Shown here piece after piece: positions 21,043-32,619 of a stretch of 64,000 nt of DNA. Positions within the stretch are counted from its first letter, which is position 1, and every line of letters starts with the position of its first letter. The stretch lies in NCBI RefSeq assembly GCF_004210375.1, contig NC_134829.1, forward strand, positions 58,954,107 to 59,018,106, in the 5' to 3' direction. The notes under the pieces are model-generated. The model was not told the DNA's origin and made no database searches. It saw only the letters and a list, made by a program, of their open reading frames with translations. Both the position numbers and the translations under genes were made by a program. Source of the DNA: Tachypleus tridentatus. Taxonomy: Eukaryota; Arthropoda; Merostomata; Xiphosura; Limulidae.

Positions 21043-22441
21043 AATTAATAAATTATGAAAATTTTGAAAAATGTCTTCAAATTTATAATACAAAAATATA
21101 TTATTATATTTACAATAAAATTAAGTAATCCACTTTCGTACAAACGTTTAGTATTTATACTTAAATAATTAGGTTGCTCCCTTACCTTCAGTCAAAACGT
21201 AATCATATTCAAATAATGGCGTATTCCACTTACCTTGAACAAAATTATCTTCCTATTATGCTTCAAAATTTGAATTGTATTTTATTTATTATATTTTTGA
21301 CTTTTACAATTATCAAAATTAAATTCAATAAAGCTTCTTTGTATTGTATTTCATATGATTATTTTTCTTTTATATTTTATTTTGCACGTCTAGTTATATC
21401 AAAGACTATTGACGAAGAATAACGTTAATAAGTTTCAGATATTTCAAGTGCTAATTTATTCTAATACTCGCGTCATCATTCAAAAGTATCATCTAAACTA
21501 TTCAGTACAGGCTATAAATACATCTAGGTATTTATGTACACTATATAATATATTGTGGAAAAATATCATTTTTCATAATGAAAATAACAAATCAAACAAG
21601 AAACTCTGAGAAATGAAGTTTTCTCCCATTTTATTTTTTTTATCTTAGGTACTTTTCCTCATTTCTCCACAAATGTATAATTCACAGTAGACAAAAATAT
21701 CAAGGTTAACAGAATGTTCTCGCGCTTTCGTAAAGTACATTTTTTTAGTTTATTGAGACAAAATCGGAGTTCGATTATTTAATCTATCGTTTCTTTATTC
21801 ACTGAGAGAGCACGTCCTGGTGTTAGCGTACCTGGAGGGTATTTTATTCGCATCCCGCTGTTAAAAAATTTCTCTCGCACTTTAGGAAAATGGATTCGCT
21901 ACAAGAGATACAGTAACATTCTAATATTTGTAAAACAGTTGACAATGAATAACTTTTTCTAACTGTCTTTTCTCTAGTTCAAAATACAAAACTTCTGAAC
22001 TCACAAAGTACTTGCTCATCTTTTCGCTAAAATTGTGAAACAAACAAAAACACCTTCACTTCGTTTTTATGAGCGTAAAAACACACACCTAAGATTATTT
22101 ATTATACTTTTCGTGATGACACCTTTGTATTTTATGTTTCATCATCACTTCAAAAAGAAACATTCAAAAAGTAATAAATAAGGTTATTTCACCTGATTTA
22201 TAAGAGAGCTTCTCTTTTCATTAAGCACGTTTTTCATAAACTAAATTATGACGCGATATAATTTAGGAGTGTCTTTGAGATCTTATGAACATGATAATCC
22301 ATGTTAAAAACTGTGTCTAACAATCCATTCTGCACATTAAGCTCTAATCTAACTGTAATTAATATACTCACAAACGTAAATAACAATAAATATCTATTTT
22401 CCTTAACTCTTTCAGCACCTTTATTTTGTAGATAAAATATA
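21043..22441. other. AT-rich interval present in three copies
   Basis: The part from 21,537 matches both 54,361 and 42,223 onward. No gene. This copy lacks about 65 bp before the Tc1 element that the other two have. Confidence 0.55.
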
Positions 22442-23884
22442 TACACTACCAGCCAAAATCTTAAGGCCAATGAACAGAAAGAAAAAATATGCATTTTGCG
22501 TTGTTAGTCTCAACCACTTATTTGAGTAGAGCTTCGAAAGATGGAAATAAGAAAAGGAAAAAAAAACCTAACATTTTTAGCATTTAGTAGGGAAAATGTG
22601 AAAACTATGAAATAAGCCTAAATACTATCTGGTCAAATGTTTAAGACCATACCAAAAAGTAGTCCTAAACAGGATAGGAAATGCCCAACAATAAGTCTCA
22701 GTAGTGAGTTGCACGGCTGTCAATGCGAATAACTTCAAACATTCGCTTTGGCATGATTAACAGAAACGTTTGCAGAAGGCTGACTGGAATGTTATTCCAA
22801 GTGGTGAAGATGACGTTACGAAGATCATGCACTGTTTGAAATTGACGTCCATTTCTATAGATTTCCTTTGCCATACTCCCCAAACATTTTCATTGGGGTT
22901 CAGTTTTGACGAACACGCTGAATGGTCCAAAAGAAACATGTTATTCGCCATGAAAAAGTTCTTTGTCCTGCGGGTATTGTGGATTTCAACGTTGTCCTGC
23001 TGAAAGATCCAGTCATTTTCACACAAGCGAGGGTATTCAGTCAATAAGAATGACTGCCAATATCGCCAACTGCTGTTTGACGCCCCTGTATAACCTGAAG
23101 CTCCATTGTTTCATGGAAGGAGAAAGCACTCCAGATCATAATGGAAGCTCCTTCACTGTGTCGTGTAGAAAATGTCTTCGGTGAGATATCCTTGTAGTGC
23201 CAGTAACGTTTGAAGCCATTTGGACCATCCAGGTTAAATTTTTTTCTCATTAGAGAACAAAACCTTTGCCCACTTTTCTACGTCCCATGTTTCGTGCTTC
23301 TCAGCAAAGTTTAAAAGAGCTGTTTTGTGGTGTGGAAGGAGGCGTGTCTTTAAACACGTTTACGTTTTCTAAAGCCTTTCTCTTGTAAATGCCGTCTTAT
23401 TGTTTTTGAGCTGCATTCTGCGTTCGATAGGGCCTTAATCTGGTTCTTCGATTGGCTGGTGTTGTCTTACCGGACAACCCGTCGAATCCTACTGCTCCAC
23501 GTTAGCGAAATTTGTTTGGTCGACCGCTTGAAATTCTCGTTCCGCTCAAGGTCTTTTAAGATATTTGCAACAGTAGTTTTACTACGTTCAATCTCACCAG
23601 CAATGACACGTTGAGAGAGACCTTGCTTTAGCAGCTTGACAATTCTGCCACTTTCACACTATGACAAGTTTTCAGCCTTTGCCATATATTTTCCTCAATG
23701 TAACACAGGAGATGTCAGTGAAAGATGTTGAGAACGCTCATGCTTGAACACAAATGATTAAATTTCCTTACGTGTTCACCTATTAACGCTTCGTTTGAGT
23801 ATGGTAATGAAGTTGTGTTTTTTATTTTCCCTTTTTTTATTTTCATCTTTCGAAGCTCTTCTCAAATGAGTGGTTGAGTCTAAA
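22442..23884 (-). mobile_element. Tc1-family transposon, copy 1
   Basis: The left end begins at a TA followed by CACTACCAGCCAAAATCTTA, a Tc1-type terminus. A subterminal block with CTTCGAAAGATGG is mirrored near 23,845. The right terminus is truncated soon after GTGGTTGAGTCTAA, where Penelope-like sequence begins. Confidence 0.88.
22698..23685 (-). pseudogene. Tc1-like transposase, broken
   Basis: Read from 23,685 down to the stop at 22,698. It opens MAKAENLS, then TAG, then an HTH region (GEIERSKTTVANILKDLE) and KKFNLDGPNGFKRYWH. Next come a DWIFQQDN motif with the second catalytic Asp, LNPNENVWG with the catalytic Glu, and the usual C-terminus ending RATHY. The length of about 329 codons is close to normal for Tc1 transposases (about 340). 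An early stop at codon 9 is shared with copy 3, and other shifts follow, so the element was dead before it was copied. Confidence 0.88.
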
Positions 23885-24235
23885 AAGAGAATACAAAAAA
23901 TCACCTTCACACGTTTTCGAAAACTTCAAATCAAATAAAAACAATATAACCATAAAAAACACCCAATTACTAAACAAAAAAATCAACATAAAAAAACTCA
24001 AAATCAAAGAAGCATTACTTATACAACAACTCAAGCCCAAAATAAACATCAAACATCTAAGCACGCCCTCTACATTCCTTCTCTCAATTACACAACCCTC
24101 TTCAAACATGTGGTCAGCTATCAGTCACTTTCCTCTTTCTTTCTTTGTGAGCTTGACGACGATCGAAGAAGGTCGAAACGTTGTTCGTTTCTCTTATTAT
24201 AAGTTTTCGTAACACATACAAGCAGTTTTTAAATA
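23874..24235 (+). mobile_element. Penelope-like element 3' fragment (GIY-YIG C-terminus)
   Basis: An open frame at 23,874-24,212 contains NNITIKNTQLLNKKINIKK and LKIKEALLIQQLKPKINIK. This resembles the end of the GIY-YIG endonuclease domain of Penelope-like retroelements (pattern LRIKEALYIxxLKPxLN). The DNA after it has the characteristic GAAGGTCGAAACGTTGTTCG and AACACATACAAGC tail. The upstream reverse transcriptase part is absent, and the fragment begins exactly where the Tc1 element ends. Partner at 56,754-57,115. Confidence 0.68.
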
Positions 24236-24762
24236 TATACATTTTTCTATGAGATCATTTTTGTTAATCATTTCACCTGTGATTATTAAAAAATTTAGTA
24301 ACAATTATTTGGTGCTTGTTAAAACAAAACAGATCTCATTATCCGTTACACAGATATTTGTGTGTTCAACGTGTTTTATATGTTTTTCAGCAGTTTGGTT
24401 AATTTATATTTGTGATTAAGATTAGAAAAAAAGGATTGGTACAGTTTTCCATGATGATAATCGCTTCCTGTAGGCGGACTGTTGGTGTGACTTTTAAACA
24501 TAACAACATTTACGAGTTTAAAAACACCTGATAGCAACAAATATTTTAATAATAAATACTTTATTATCAATATATAATATAAAATAGCAAGAAATGTCGT
24601 TCTTATTTAATTAAACGTTTTAAAATATTAAATCAAGATATCGTTAGGCTTAAAGAATTACACATTTTTCTGTTATTAATAACTGATATTTTTATTTTTC
24701 TCTCGGTTTCATGTAATCGATACAGTACGTAAATCGGTTTTAAATACGACTCTCTCTCTAAG
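24236..24762. other. Intron-like sequence of copy C1
   Basis: The last 160 bases resemble the end of B1 intron 3 (16,600-16,732). 24,260-24,560 matches 58,160-58,455. A 3.4-kb block found at 58,455-61,830 is absent here. Confidence 0.5.
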
Positions 24763-24821
24763 GTTCAACTGAAGTGGTTCTTAAGCACCATTCCTCTGGG
24801 CTTCAAAACCTGCAGCTGTGA
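24763..24821 (+). pseudogene. Copy C1: relic of exon 4
   Basis: After a CTCTAAG acceptor the sequence parallels exon 4 of B1: STEVVLKHHSSGLQNLQL against SRIEVVPKATLHLTSKSTIP. It then hits TGA at 24,819. The membrane-span codons are not recognisable beyond it. The same stop is in the partner at 62,097, so it was lost before the segmental duplication. Confidence 0.62.
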
Positions 24822-25865
24822 GATTCCAGTTCTTGATATTTAAAGTATGGGGAACAGGAATTAATCATTTTATCATACAGTTGTGGGAGAGTATCTGAAC
24901 TCAATACCGACTATCGTTTAATTGAATAGTAGGGTTAGGTGTTCAATTGTAGCGCTCCCACATTTCAAAATGCCAAGTGTGTTCAAAGTCCCTTTTTGGA
25001 AGTTCAAAAGTTATTTCGTTTTATAACCTTACGAATAAAACCAAACAAGGTTTTCAGTTATAGCTAATACTAATTACTGACATTCTAGGTAATGATTAAA
25101 CATGTTTTTCCTCTTAGTAACTATTATTTATTAAATTTTTGTGTGAAGATTTTTCAAGTATTTCTCGTAAGTGAATAAAATGATAAACAATACATTGCTT
25201 TAGATTTAATATACAAGAAACTGAAAGAAAAAACACTTTTTTGTTTCTTATTTTGTTGAACAGCAGTGTTATTTATGTTACTTACCAAAATGCTTCATTA
25301 AAGTTTGGTTTGTGTGCCCAAACTGCTGTTAGAAATATCTTTCTTCATGTGAGATACTATAGTCATGTATCTTCTTTCATACGAGATATTATGTTGATAC
25401 ATCTGATTTCAGGCTAAGTATTAATTTAAGACCTTCGACTATTTATGAGGTACTATGTTGATACATCAGCCTTCATATGAGATACTATATTTGATGGTGC
25501 AAAATAATGAAATATTATGACTGAATACACTTAGCTAAGAAATAGAGGCAATTATTTATTGCTCAAGCATAAGAGTACTGTTAAAATTATATCTGTAGGT
25601 AGATTCGGTTTCAATAAATAAAGGCGCAACCCAATATCTCTAGCTTATGTAATAATGTGAGAGAAAGACGTCGACAGAGAATAAAGAGAGAAACTTATAT
25701 CCTGTTAAAGGAAAAATGTTCGGTGTGATTTAATGATTAGCATGTTATATTTTGTATTAGAGGGTCTATATTGGCATCTGATGACAAACAAGCAAACAAT
25801 TTATTACACATCGCATTTAAGAGCTACCAGTGTATTATTGTGTGTGATCCTTTTTTCTTTTTTTT
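24822..25865. other. No gene; degenerate direct repeats
   Basis: At about 25,342-25,497 a motif like TTCATATGAGATACTAT with TGTTGATACAT recurs about four times at uneven spacing. Otherwise featureless, and collinear with 62,100-63,140. Confidence 0.5.
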
Positions 25866-26102
25866 AATTTCGCGTAAACGTACATGCGGCTATCTGTGCT
25901 AGCTGTCTCTAATTTAGCAGTACAGGGAAGGTGGCTACTCATCACCTCTCACAGCCAACACTTGTGCCAACGAATAGTGAAATTGGCCACACATTATAAC
26001 GCCCCCAAGGCTGAAAGGGTAAGCATGTTTGGTGGGACGAGGATTCGAACCCGCGATACTTAGATTACTAGTCGATCGCCTTAACCACCTAGTCAGGCCA
26101 GG
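25866..26102 (-). mobile_element. SINE, minus strand
   Basis: Runs from an (A/T)-rich tail with AATTTCGCGTAAACGTACAT to a head with GGATTCGAACCCGCGA, and TCAGGCCAGG at the 5' end of the element. Also at 63,143-63,377. Confidence 0.88.
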
Positions 26103-26366
26103 ACCACTTGGGGTACCACAATTGATAGTGGAGGAAGCTGTATACTGACTGTCTGCCTTCCCTCGTGGAAAGTTTCAGTTTTAAGATAACGTAAATTAAA
26201 CACTAATTCCTGCAATCTAACCTTTATTGATAGATATATTTGACTCTTGAACTACTCTTGTTTGACTGTCACTCTTATAGCATGCCAATACAGCACCGAA
26301 GTGCATGGCATTATTTCGTTCAATAGTAACTGGACTTAACCAAGAACCCTCAGTCCCATAGTCTGG

Positions 26367-26650
26367 GGCGTGGCATGGCCTAGCGCGTTAAGGCGTGCGC
26401 TTCGTAATCTGAGGGTCGCGGGTTCGCGCCCGAGTCGCGCCAAACATGCTCGCCCTCCTAGCCGTGGGGGCGTTATAATGTGACGGTCAATCCCACTATT
26501 CTTTGGTAAAAGAGTAGCCCAAGAGTTGGCGGTGGGTGGTGATGACTAGCTGCCTTCCCTCTAGTCTTACACTGCTAAATTAGGGACGGCTAGCACAGAT
26601 AGCCCTCGAGTAGCTTTGTGCGAAATTCTAAAAACCAAACCAAACCAAAC
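26367..26650 (+). mobile_element. Young full-length SINE, unit 1 only
   Basis: 284 bp, close to the family consensus: GGCGTGGCATGGCC head, GGGTTCGCGCC B-box region, complete body and a CCAAACCAAAC tail. It is flanked by an 11-bp target duplication, CCATAGTCTGG (26,356-26,366 and 26,651-26,661). Unit 2 has a single uninterrupted copy of the target near 63,634. Confidence 0.96.
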
Positions 26651-26661
26651 CCATAGTCTGG

Positions 26662-27215
26662 ATTACTGGTAGTTCGCTTAAAGAAGTGAGCAATAGGCCG
26701 CAATTGTTTTTATTGTTTAGGCCCGTATTCCTCGTATTCGTGGGTTATGTTTGTTGTTTTTCTGCATGATTCTCACTGTTTTCGTATGAATGACACACAG
26801 GTTGGTTCTTCGAAGAGGCCCACCAAGATGGCCTCACTATCCTGTTGAAATCTATGACGTGGAGATCTGGAATCGAAGGTCAGTCTTGAAGTCCTGAGCT
26901 ATGGGTACTTCACTCCCTAGGTTTTCTTGCATTTTGTTTTATACAGTATGACGTCTTCGGTATGAAGGGTCTGTAAGGAAGCGATATAATCCATATCGGG
27001 TACTAAGACCTGAGAGATTGATTGGTTGTTTTTAATTTAGCGATGACAATCTGTGTCACCAGCCCCTGACTTTGAAGTGATATAGTAGAGGGAAAACAAC
27101 TAATCAACACGATACATCACCAACATTTGGGCTATTCGTAACGAACAAAATGTTAGATTCTCACGTTCTTATGACCATGTTCTTATTTAATTTGGGTCTT
27201 GTGTTTGAGAAGTGG
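26662..27215. other. No recognisable gene
   Basis: Somewhat GC-richer than its surroundings (AGAGGCCCACCAAGATGGCC near 26,814) and collinear with 63,640-64,000. It may be an old repeat, but I cannot name it. Confidence 0.4.
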
Positions 27216-27221
27216 CTCTAC

Positions 27222-27310
27222 TGACCATGCTTCGTTCTTTCAGCTGTATGTGCGTCATAATGGTAACAATCAATTCCACTTTTTCTTTAAGAAAAACTCT
27301 TCAGACGGTA
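27222..27310 (+). mobile_element. Diverged SINE middle fragment
   Basis: Matches the CATGCT...CTTTCAGC...GCGTCATAATG...CAATTCCACT part of the family. Head and tail absent. Confidence 0.6.
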
Positions 27311-27616
27311 AATGGTGTGGACTGATTACCTTACCAATGTTTTTTGGTTCAAAATTACTGTCTGTTAAGCCTAAATCACTGGGTATCTCCGACATGGCAA
27401 CTTATCGCATTTATGCGCATAATATGTCAACTAATTGTACGAAGAAACTTATATTACGTGTATTTTTTTAATAATAATTTCCTTGCTACTGTATATGACA
27501 ATTTTTAATTGAGTTAAACAATCAGCTCCTGTAACCACTGCAAACTTTACATGAGCATCGTCTTGAACCTACTGTTGTTACTGGCAACAGACTGTGATAT
27601 TAATTATTGCGTTTTT
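27311..27616. other. No recognisable feature
   Basis: AT-rich. An open frame ending at 27,471 starts inside the SINE fragment and is judged fortuitous. Confidence 0.4.
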
Positions 27617-27885
27617 AGGGCCTTGCATAGCCTGGGAATCAGTACATTTGACTCGTAATCTGTGGATCGCTGGTTTGGATCCACATCACCGAACATGATT
27701 ACCCTTTTAGTCATGGAAGCTTTATAATTGACAAACAATCCAACAGTTCCTTTGTAAACGAGAAACCCCAAATTTGTGAGTGGATAATGTTGACTAGCTG
27801 CTTTCCAGTAATATATCACTGCTATAATAAAGACGTCTAGAAGAGATAGCTCTGTACTATCTCTGCGCGAATTTCGAATCACACA
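27617..27885 (+). mobile_element. Old diverged SINE
   Basis: Head (GGCCTTGCATAGCCTGGGAA), TGACTCGTAATCTGTGGATCG, a drifted body and a tail with TCTCTGCGCGAATTTC follow the main family end to end with many substitutions. Confidence 0.75.
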
Positions 27886-28289
27886 AAATTTTAGGTTTTG
27901 GGGTAAATTGCATGATTCAAACGTCGTGTTTGCTCAAATAACAATATGAATGCAATAATTAAAAGTATATACACTCAGCTTTATTGTTATGACAAAAGTT
28001 ACAGCAATTTAAAGTCCAATCTCAAATTATCCGGTACAACTTATCAGAGTGATGTTTTTTGTTGAATGAAATGATCGACAGGTTCGACAAACGGAAAAGC
28101 ACAAAAAGAAGTCTGAAAACAGGGAATGTCAAAACCTTAGTGATGTCTAAATATCATGAATTTATGGAAGGTGAAAGTACTAGTAACTTTTGTAGCTTTA
28201 TTATTTTGTTTCTTGTGGTGAAATATTATTATAAAATGTATGTGTATAAAGAAGGAGACACACAATGAAATTAAGTCAGCCTTCAAAAA
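27886..28289. other. No supported gene
   Basis: A 69-codon frame at 28,059-28,268 has no recognisable motif. It may be the degraded coding end of the Penelope-like tail that follows. Confidence 0.35.
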
Positions 28290-28440
28290 CATAGTTGTAA
28301 AGTGTCATCTAAAGAAAGTGCACAAGTATGCAAACTCTCTTTGTTAACCTGAAGATGACCTAAGAAGTTTGAAGCTTTGTTGTCTTCTTTATTTAAATAA
28401 AAGTTTTAATACCCACACTAGCAGTATTGAAATACATTGT
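28290..28440 (+). mobile_element. Possible Penelope-like 3' tail
   Basis: CCTGAAGATGACCTAAGAAG followed by TTTAAATAAAAGTTTTAATA and ACCCACACTAGCAG has the layout of Penelope-like 3' ends (compare 24,150-24,235). No protein evidence. Confidence 0.4.
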
Positions 28441-28726
28441 TACATCAAGTAGGTTTCTCGTGATCACGAAGTGCATTATGTTGAAGACTCGAGAGAAAAA
28501 AACTTAACTTTACATAACAGTCTGATGGCAGTAGTAGTAGCTTGGCCAAATTGTTGCTTTATGAAGTTTGTAGTGATTAGAGGAGTTGGATATCTAACAA
28601 CCAAACTCTCATTCGAAATGATGCTTCTTTCCTCAAACAGATAATTAAAGTAAAACAATACATAAGTTATGTGAACGTCACTCTGCGAACCCAAAACACA
28701 TTTCAAAGACAAAGAGAAGTATCTAC
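28441..28726. other. End of unit 1, no feature
   Basis: Sequence up to the junction with unit 2. No element or repeat marks the junction. Confidence 0.45.
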
Positions 28727-28968
28727 GATGATATTTATTAAATTAAACATTTATAGAAATATGAAAGAACGTTTCAAAAACTGAAATGTTACATTAAGAA
28801 AAAATACATTAACGAGGGCTGACATTACTTATATTACTAGTTTGTTAAATGATTTATGCTCAAGTTTGGGATGCTTTTGTTCTCGGTTCATTGGTAATTT
28901 AACTGAGAAATGGACATGTTAAGATGCTGGGTGCAAAAGTACTTTAACATCAAATAAAGAGATAGACA

Positions 28969-29203
28969 TGCTTAAAGTCGGAACATGTAGTCCGTTTAGG
29001 TTTGAATTTCCGTCACACCAAACATGCTAGCCGTTTCAGAGATGGTGGAGTTATAATGTGACGTGCAATATCACTATTAGTTAGCAAGTTGGTGCTGGGA
29101 GGTAATGACAAACTACCTTCCCTCAACTCTTATACTGTTGAAGAAAGGACGGCTATCGCAGGTAGCCCTTGTGTAACTTTACGAAAAACTGAAAACAAAA
29201 CAA
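28969..29203 (+). mobile_element. Old diverged SINE (partner of 243-475)
   Basis: Same element at the same place in unit 2. Confidence 0.75.
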
Positions 29204-30233
29204 ACATATTACGATATACTTATCCAGTATAACTTTTTTATATAATTTTTATACTTTTTTATATAATTGTTTAATTATGCTGATGGTATGAGTAGCCTAG
29301 CCCTCAAAGTATGAGGTGCTAAAGTCTTGGATAAAAAGATTTCTCAATGTTCTATATTGATATTAAGATCCACACTCATGTAATAACTACAGAGTAAATG
29401 TTGAAAATGTAAGGATGCAGCGTATGACCAGACAAACAGAATTAGGAACCTAAAATAACTACACGTTTTTTTAAACAGATGTTGTATTTTTTGCAATAAG
29501 GATTTAGAAACTTGAATGACTATGATAACTAATTAATTTTTAACCATTATTTTTTATTTTGTAACATAGATTTCTGAAATTAAGTACAATTCGATACAGT
29601 GGGCTGTCGGCGCTCTGCCCTTGGCGAGAATACAGTTGAGAACAGTTCTTTAGGTAATGAAATTCAGCTATTATTACATACTAACATATTAACACTAAAT
29701 AGTATCAGTAAATTTAAAACATTAGTGTAATTAACAGCCATAAGAACTTTTTTATATTAACGAATCGCATCAACTGCTACATACCAATAATAATGAGAGA
29801 CAAAATATTTCCCAAAACGTCATTTGTATGTCCAGCCTGATACTGTATGCGGTTTACGTGATTTTTTATCATAAGATATATATAGCATGGTTATTAATGC
29901 AGAGGTTAGTGAAGCAAAGAAGGTTTTTTCGATACTAAAAGAGTTGAAGAACCACTTCAAGCGAAGATATCCTTTGGACTAATTCCTCTCTGAATGATTT
30001 TACACTTCTTATGATTTAGTGTCTGAATTGGACTAAATACGACAAAAAACCGGTAGTTAAAAGGTATTTGACTTAAAACTTTTAATTATAATTTCATTTA
30101 TAAAAACAACACGTGATCGACCATATCATTACAGACGAGGCCTCTCGTTATCACTAGAGATCGTAAAGACAACAAGATTCGTAATGTTGTTTATGAATAC
30201 AGATAACAGTACATATATAAATATACGAGAAAT
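29204..30233. other. No recognisable feature
   Basis: Partner of 476-1,488 with small indels, including about 16 extra bases near 29,716. Confidence 0.5.
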
Positions 30234-30457
30234 GGCCCGGCATGGCCAGGTCGGTTAAGGCGTTCGATTCATAATCCCAGGGTCACGGGTGTCAATCCCA
30301 GTCGCTCTAAACATGGTTTACCTTTCAGGCGTGGGGGCGTTATAATATGACGGTCAATTCAACTATTCGTTGGTAAAAGAGTAGCCCAAGAGTTGGTGGT
30401 GATGACTAGCTTCCTTCCCTCTAGTCTTACACTGCTAAATTAGGAACTGCTACCGAG
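30234..30457 (+). mobile_element. SINE (partner of 1,489-1,719)
   Basis: Same truncated element; this copy has lost about 8 bases of the GGCGGTGGGTGGTGATG block. Confidence 0.9.
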
Positions 30458-30545
30458 CCGAAAGGGTTAGTATGTTTGGTGCGACATGGATTCGAATACG
30501 CGAATTGCGGGTCGAACGTCTTAACCCACCTTTCTATTCCGGGCC
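30458..30545 (-). mobile_element. Inverted SINE head (partner of 1,720-1,806)
   Basis: Same head-inverted arrangement, so the pair formed before the duplication. Confidence 0.8.
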
Positions 30546-30615
30546 TACTAGCTTCTAATATTCATGATTTGGGATATATATTGTATTCAAATTATACAGA
30601 GTATTTCATTTTTTC

Positions 30616-30739
30616 GCTGAATACAGTGGTAAGTCTATGGATTTACAACTCAAAAATCAGGGGCTCGATTCCTCTTCGTGCACTCAGCATATAACCCGAC
30701 GCAGCTTTCCTATAAGAAAAAAAAAACACACACACACAT
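30616..30739 (+). mobile_element. Second SINE family (partner of 1,878-2,000)
   Basis: Head with CAGTGGTAAGTCTATGG and GGCTCGATTCC, then a (CA)n tail. Confidence 0.65.
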
Positions 30740-31445
30740 GAGGTACAGTGAAAAAGTGGTCGATTTATTTGTTTAGAATTAAGCAGAAAGCCACACAATG
30801 TGATATCTGTGTTATCCTTACTATGAGTATTGAAACGCGATTAATGATTTACATGTTATAATTTTAGAGTCCCATCTTCAAGTTGTAATACACACAACAA
30901 TATTTAATAAAAGTTTTAAGTATAGGTATAAACGTATTTTACTTTGCATAGGTTTAAAGTGGTTTTACTCTTGTATTAGAAAGAATTATTAGGTTTATTG
31001 CCTTATGATGTTGAATTTCCTCTTTGGTAAGTAAATGTTACCAATGATATACTTACCTGAGGTGCAATTTTTAAAAAAAACGTGAGATTTTTTGTTGAGT
31101 CATATGAATTTTTTCAGAGTTATGGTGTTGCTTCTCCGACTTAAAATACATGAGACTTACCATCATGTAATTTATATACGACATTAGTATTGTGTTTGCT
31201 TTCTATTTTTTTACCAGAATGAAAGAATTTTGTTGTTAATTCTTTTTTGGATTAGGGTTATTCACAGGGTGATTATCGCGTTGTTGACTGAGGTTTCTCC
31301 CTTTACTAGTTACTTCAAATATCCTTCCCAGTCACTCTATAACCTAAAAATGTTGAATATTATTTGAATATCGTAATAAAAAGTTTTAAGTCACTCATTT
31401 CAGAATGTTTCCTAAATTAATTATCTTCAAGTGCGTTTCTCAACA
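30740..31445. other. Intergenic, no gene
   Basis: Partner of 2,001-2,697 but with a single copy of the 24-bp motif duplicated there. Confidence 0.5.
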
Positions 31446-31695
31446 GGCCTGGCATGACCACGTGCGTAAGGCGTGTGACTCGTAATCCGAGGGTCGCGGG
31501 TTCGCGCCCGCGTCGCGCTAAACATGCTCGCCCTCCCAGCCGTGGAAGCGTAGAATGTAAGAGTCAATCCCATTATTCGTTAGTAAAAGAGTAGCCCAAG
31601 AGTTGGCGGTAGGTGGTGATGACTAGCTGCCTTCACTCTAGTCTTACACCACTAAAATAGGGACGGCTGGCACAGATAGCCCTCGAGTAGCTTTG
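31446..31695 (+). mobile_element. SINE with deleted tail (partner of 2,709-2,990)
   Basis: Matches until GAGTAGCTTTG, then drops straight into TCAACAAAATAAATG. The tail and half of the second target duplication are lost. Confidence 0.9.
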
Positions 31696-32619
31696 TCAAC
31701 AAAATAAATGCACGAAATAGACTGCTTGCAATGGTGTTAAAATACTTACAATATAAATTCACGTGAGCAGTATCATTTTTTATATAACGTGAAGGCTTCA
31801 TTTCCAAATAATCTAAAGTGAACGATTTATTACTTTCGAAGGAACATGAAATCAGATTCTCTTAATTTTTATGGGAGGACTTATCCATGTGGAAATATGA
31901 TTGGTAAACATACCTACCTCTAATTCCTATGAATATTACCATAAATCCCACACATTCTAAAGACAAACCATTGGAACATTTGTACGTCTATATACTGATC
32001 CAATTAATCACGACTCCAGTCTTATTAGTGATATCGCCAAATTCAACATGCTAAGTAGATCGATACAATCTTTGAATATATTTATAGTAACACCAACAGG
32101 ATACTCTTGGAACATTAATCTTATTCCATTAATTGATACTAAAGTTGAGCTGCAAGGGATATTTCAGGGGAAGTAATGAAGAAGAACTCGTGATATTATT
32201 GGTACTGTATAAGTGCCAGGCTGCCCTTGAAATTTATAGTTATCATACTCTTCAGTTTATGGGGATGAATAAGCCACACCGAAACCGTTTTGAATATGCA
32301 AACTGGCAACTAATGTGACAATCAATGAGATATGAAGTCGTAGTACAACAGAATTTATCAGAACTTCTTTATGACATAGCTTAGCATTTCGTAGATATCT
32401 TGATGTAACCGAAGATTGCTCGCTTTTGGAAAAGGTATATGATAGGCCTTTGCAATGTAAATGTTTATATGTTCAAATATTAATTTAAATTTTCTAAACA
32501 AACTTGGATCACCAGAACAATTCAGAAAAAGTTCCGCAACATTTCGTAGAAACACAAATGTCAGAGACGCTGAAGCAACGAAAAATATATGGAAACTCGG
32601 TCAACCGGGTATGGATTAA
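31696..32619. other. Intron-homologous sequence (partner of 3,002-3,899)
   Basis: No exon supported. The frame that is open at 3,347 in unit 1 is shifted here near 32,170. Confidence 0.55.

Larger units (their letters stand above)
1..28726. repeat. Segmental duplication, unit 1
   Basis: The sequence starting at base 2 reappears nearly unchanged from 28,727, and collinear similarity can be followed by eye through most of both units: SINEs, LINE relic, A exons, pseudogene, B gene, Tc1, Penelope-like fragment and C relic. The unit is about 28.7 kb. The copies look a few percent different, with indels. Unit 1 carries a mariner (14,983) and a SINE (26,367) that unit 2 lacks. It also carries the Ig exon and the kinase relic, neither of which is visible in unit 2. 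Confidence 0.92.

Noticed and set aside
24150..24240. Hammerhead ribozyme in the Penelope-like tail
   Set aside because: Such elements can carry one, but I could not find the conserved CTGATGA core with matching stems here.
1..28726. The 28.7-kb repeat as one giant LTR-type element
   Set aside because: No terminal direct repeats with a primer-binding site, gag or pol; the content is genes plus mixed repeats.
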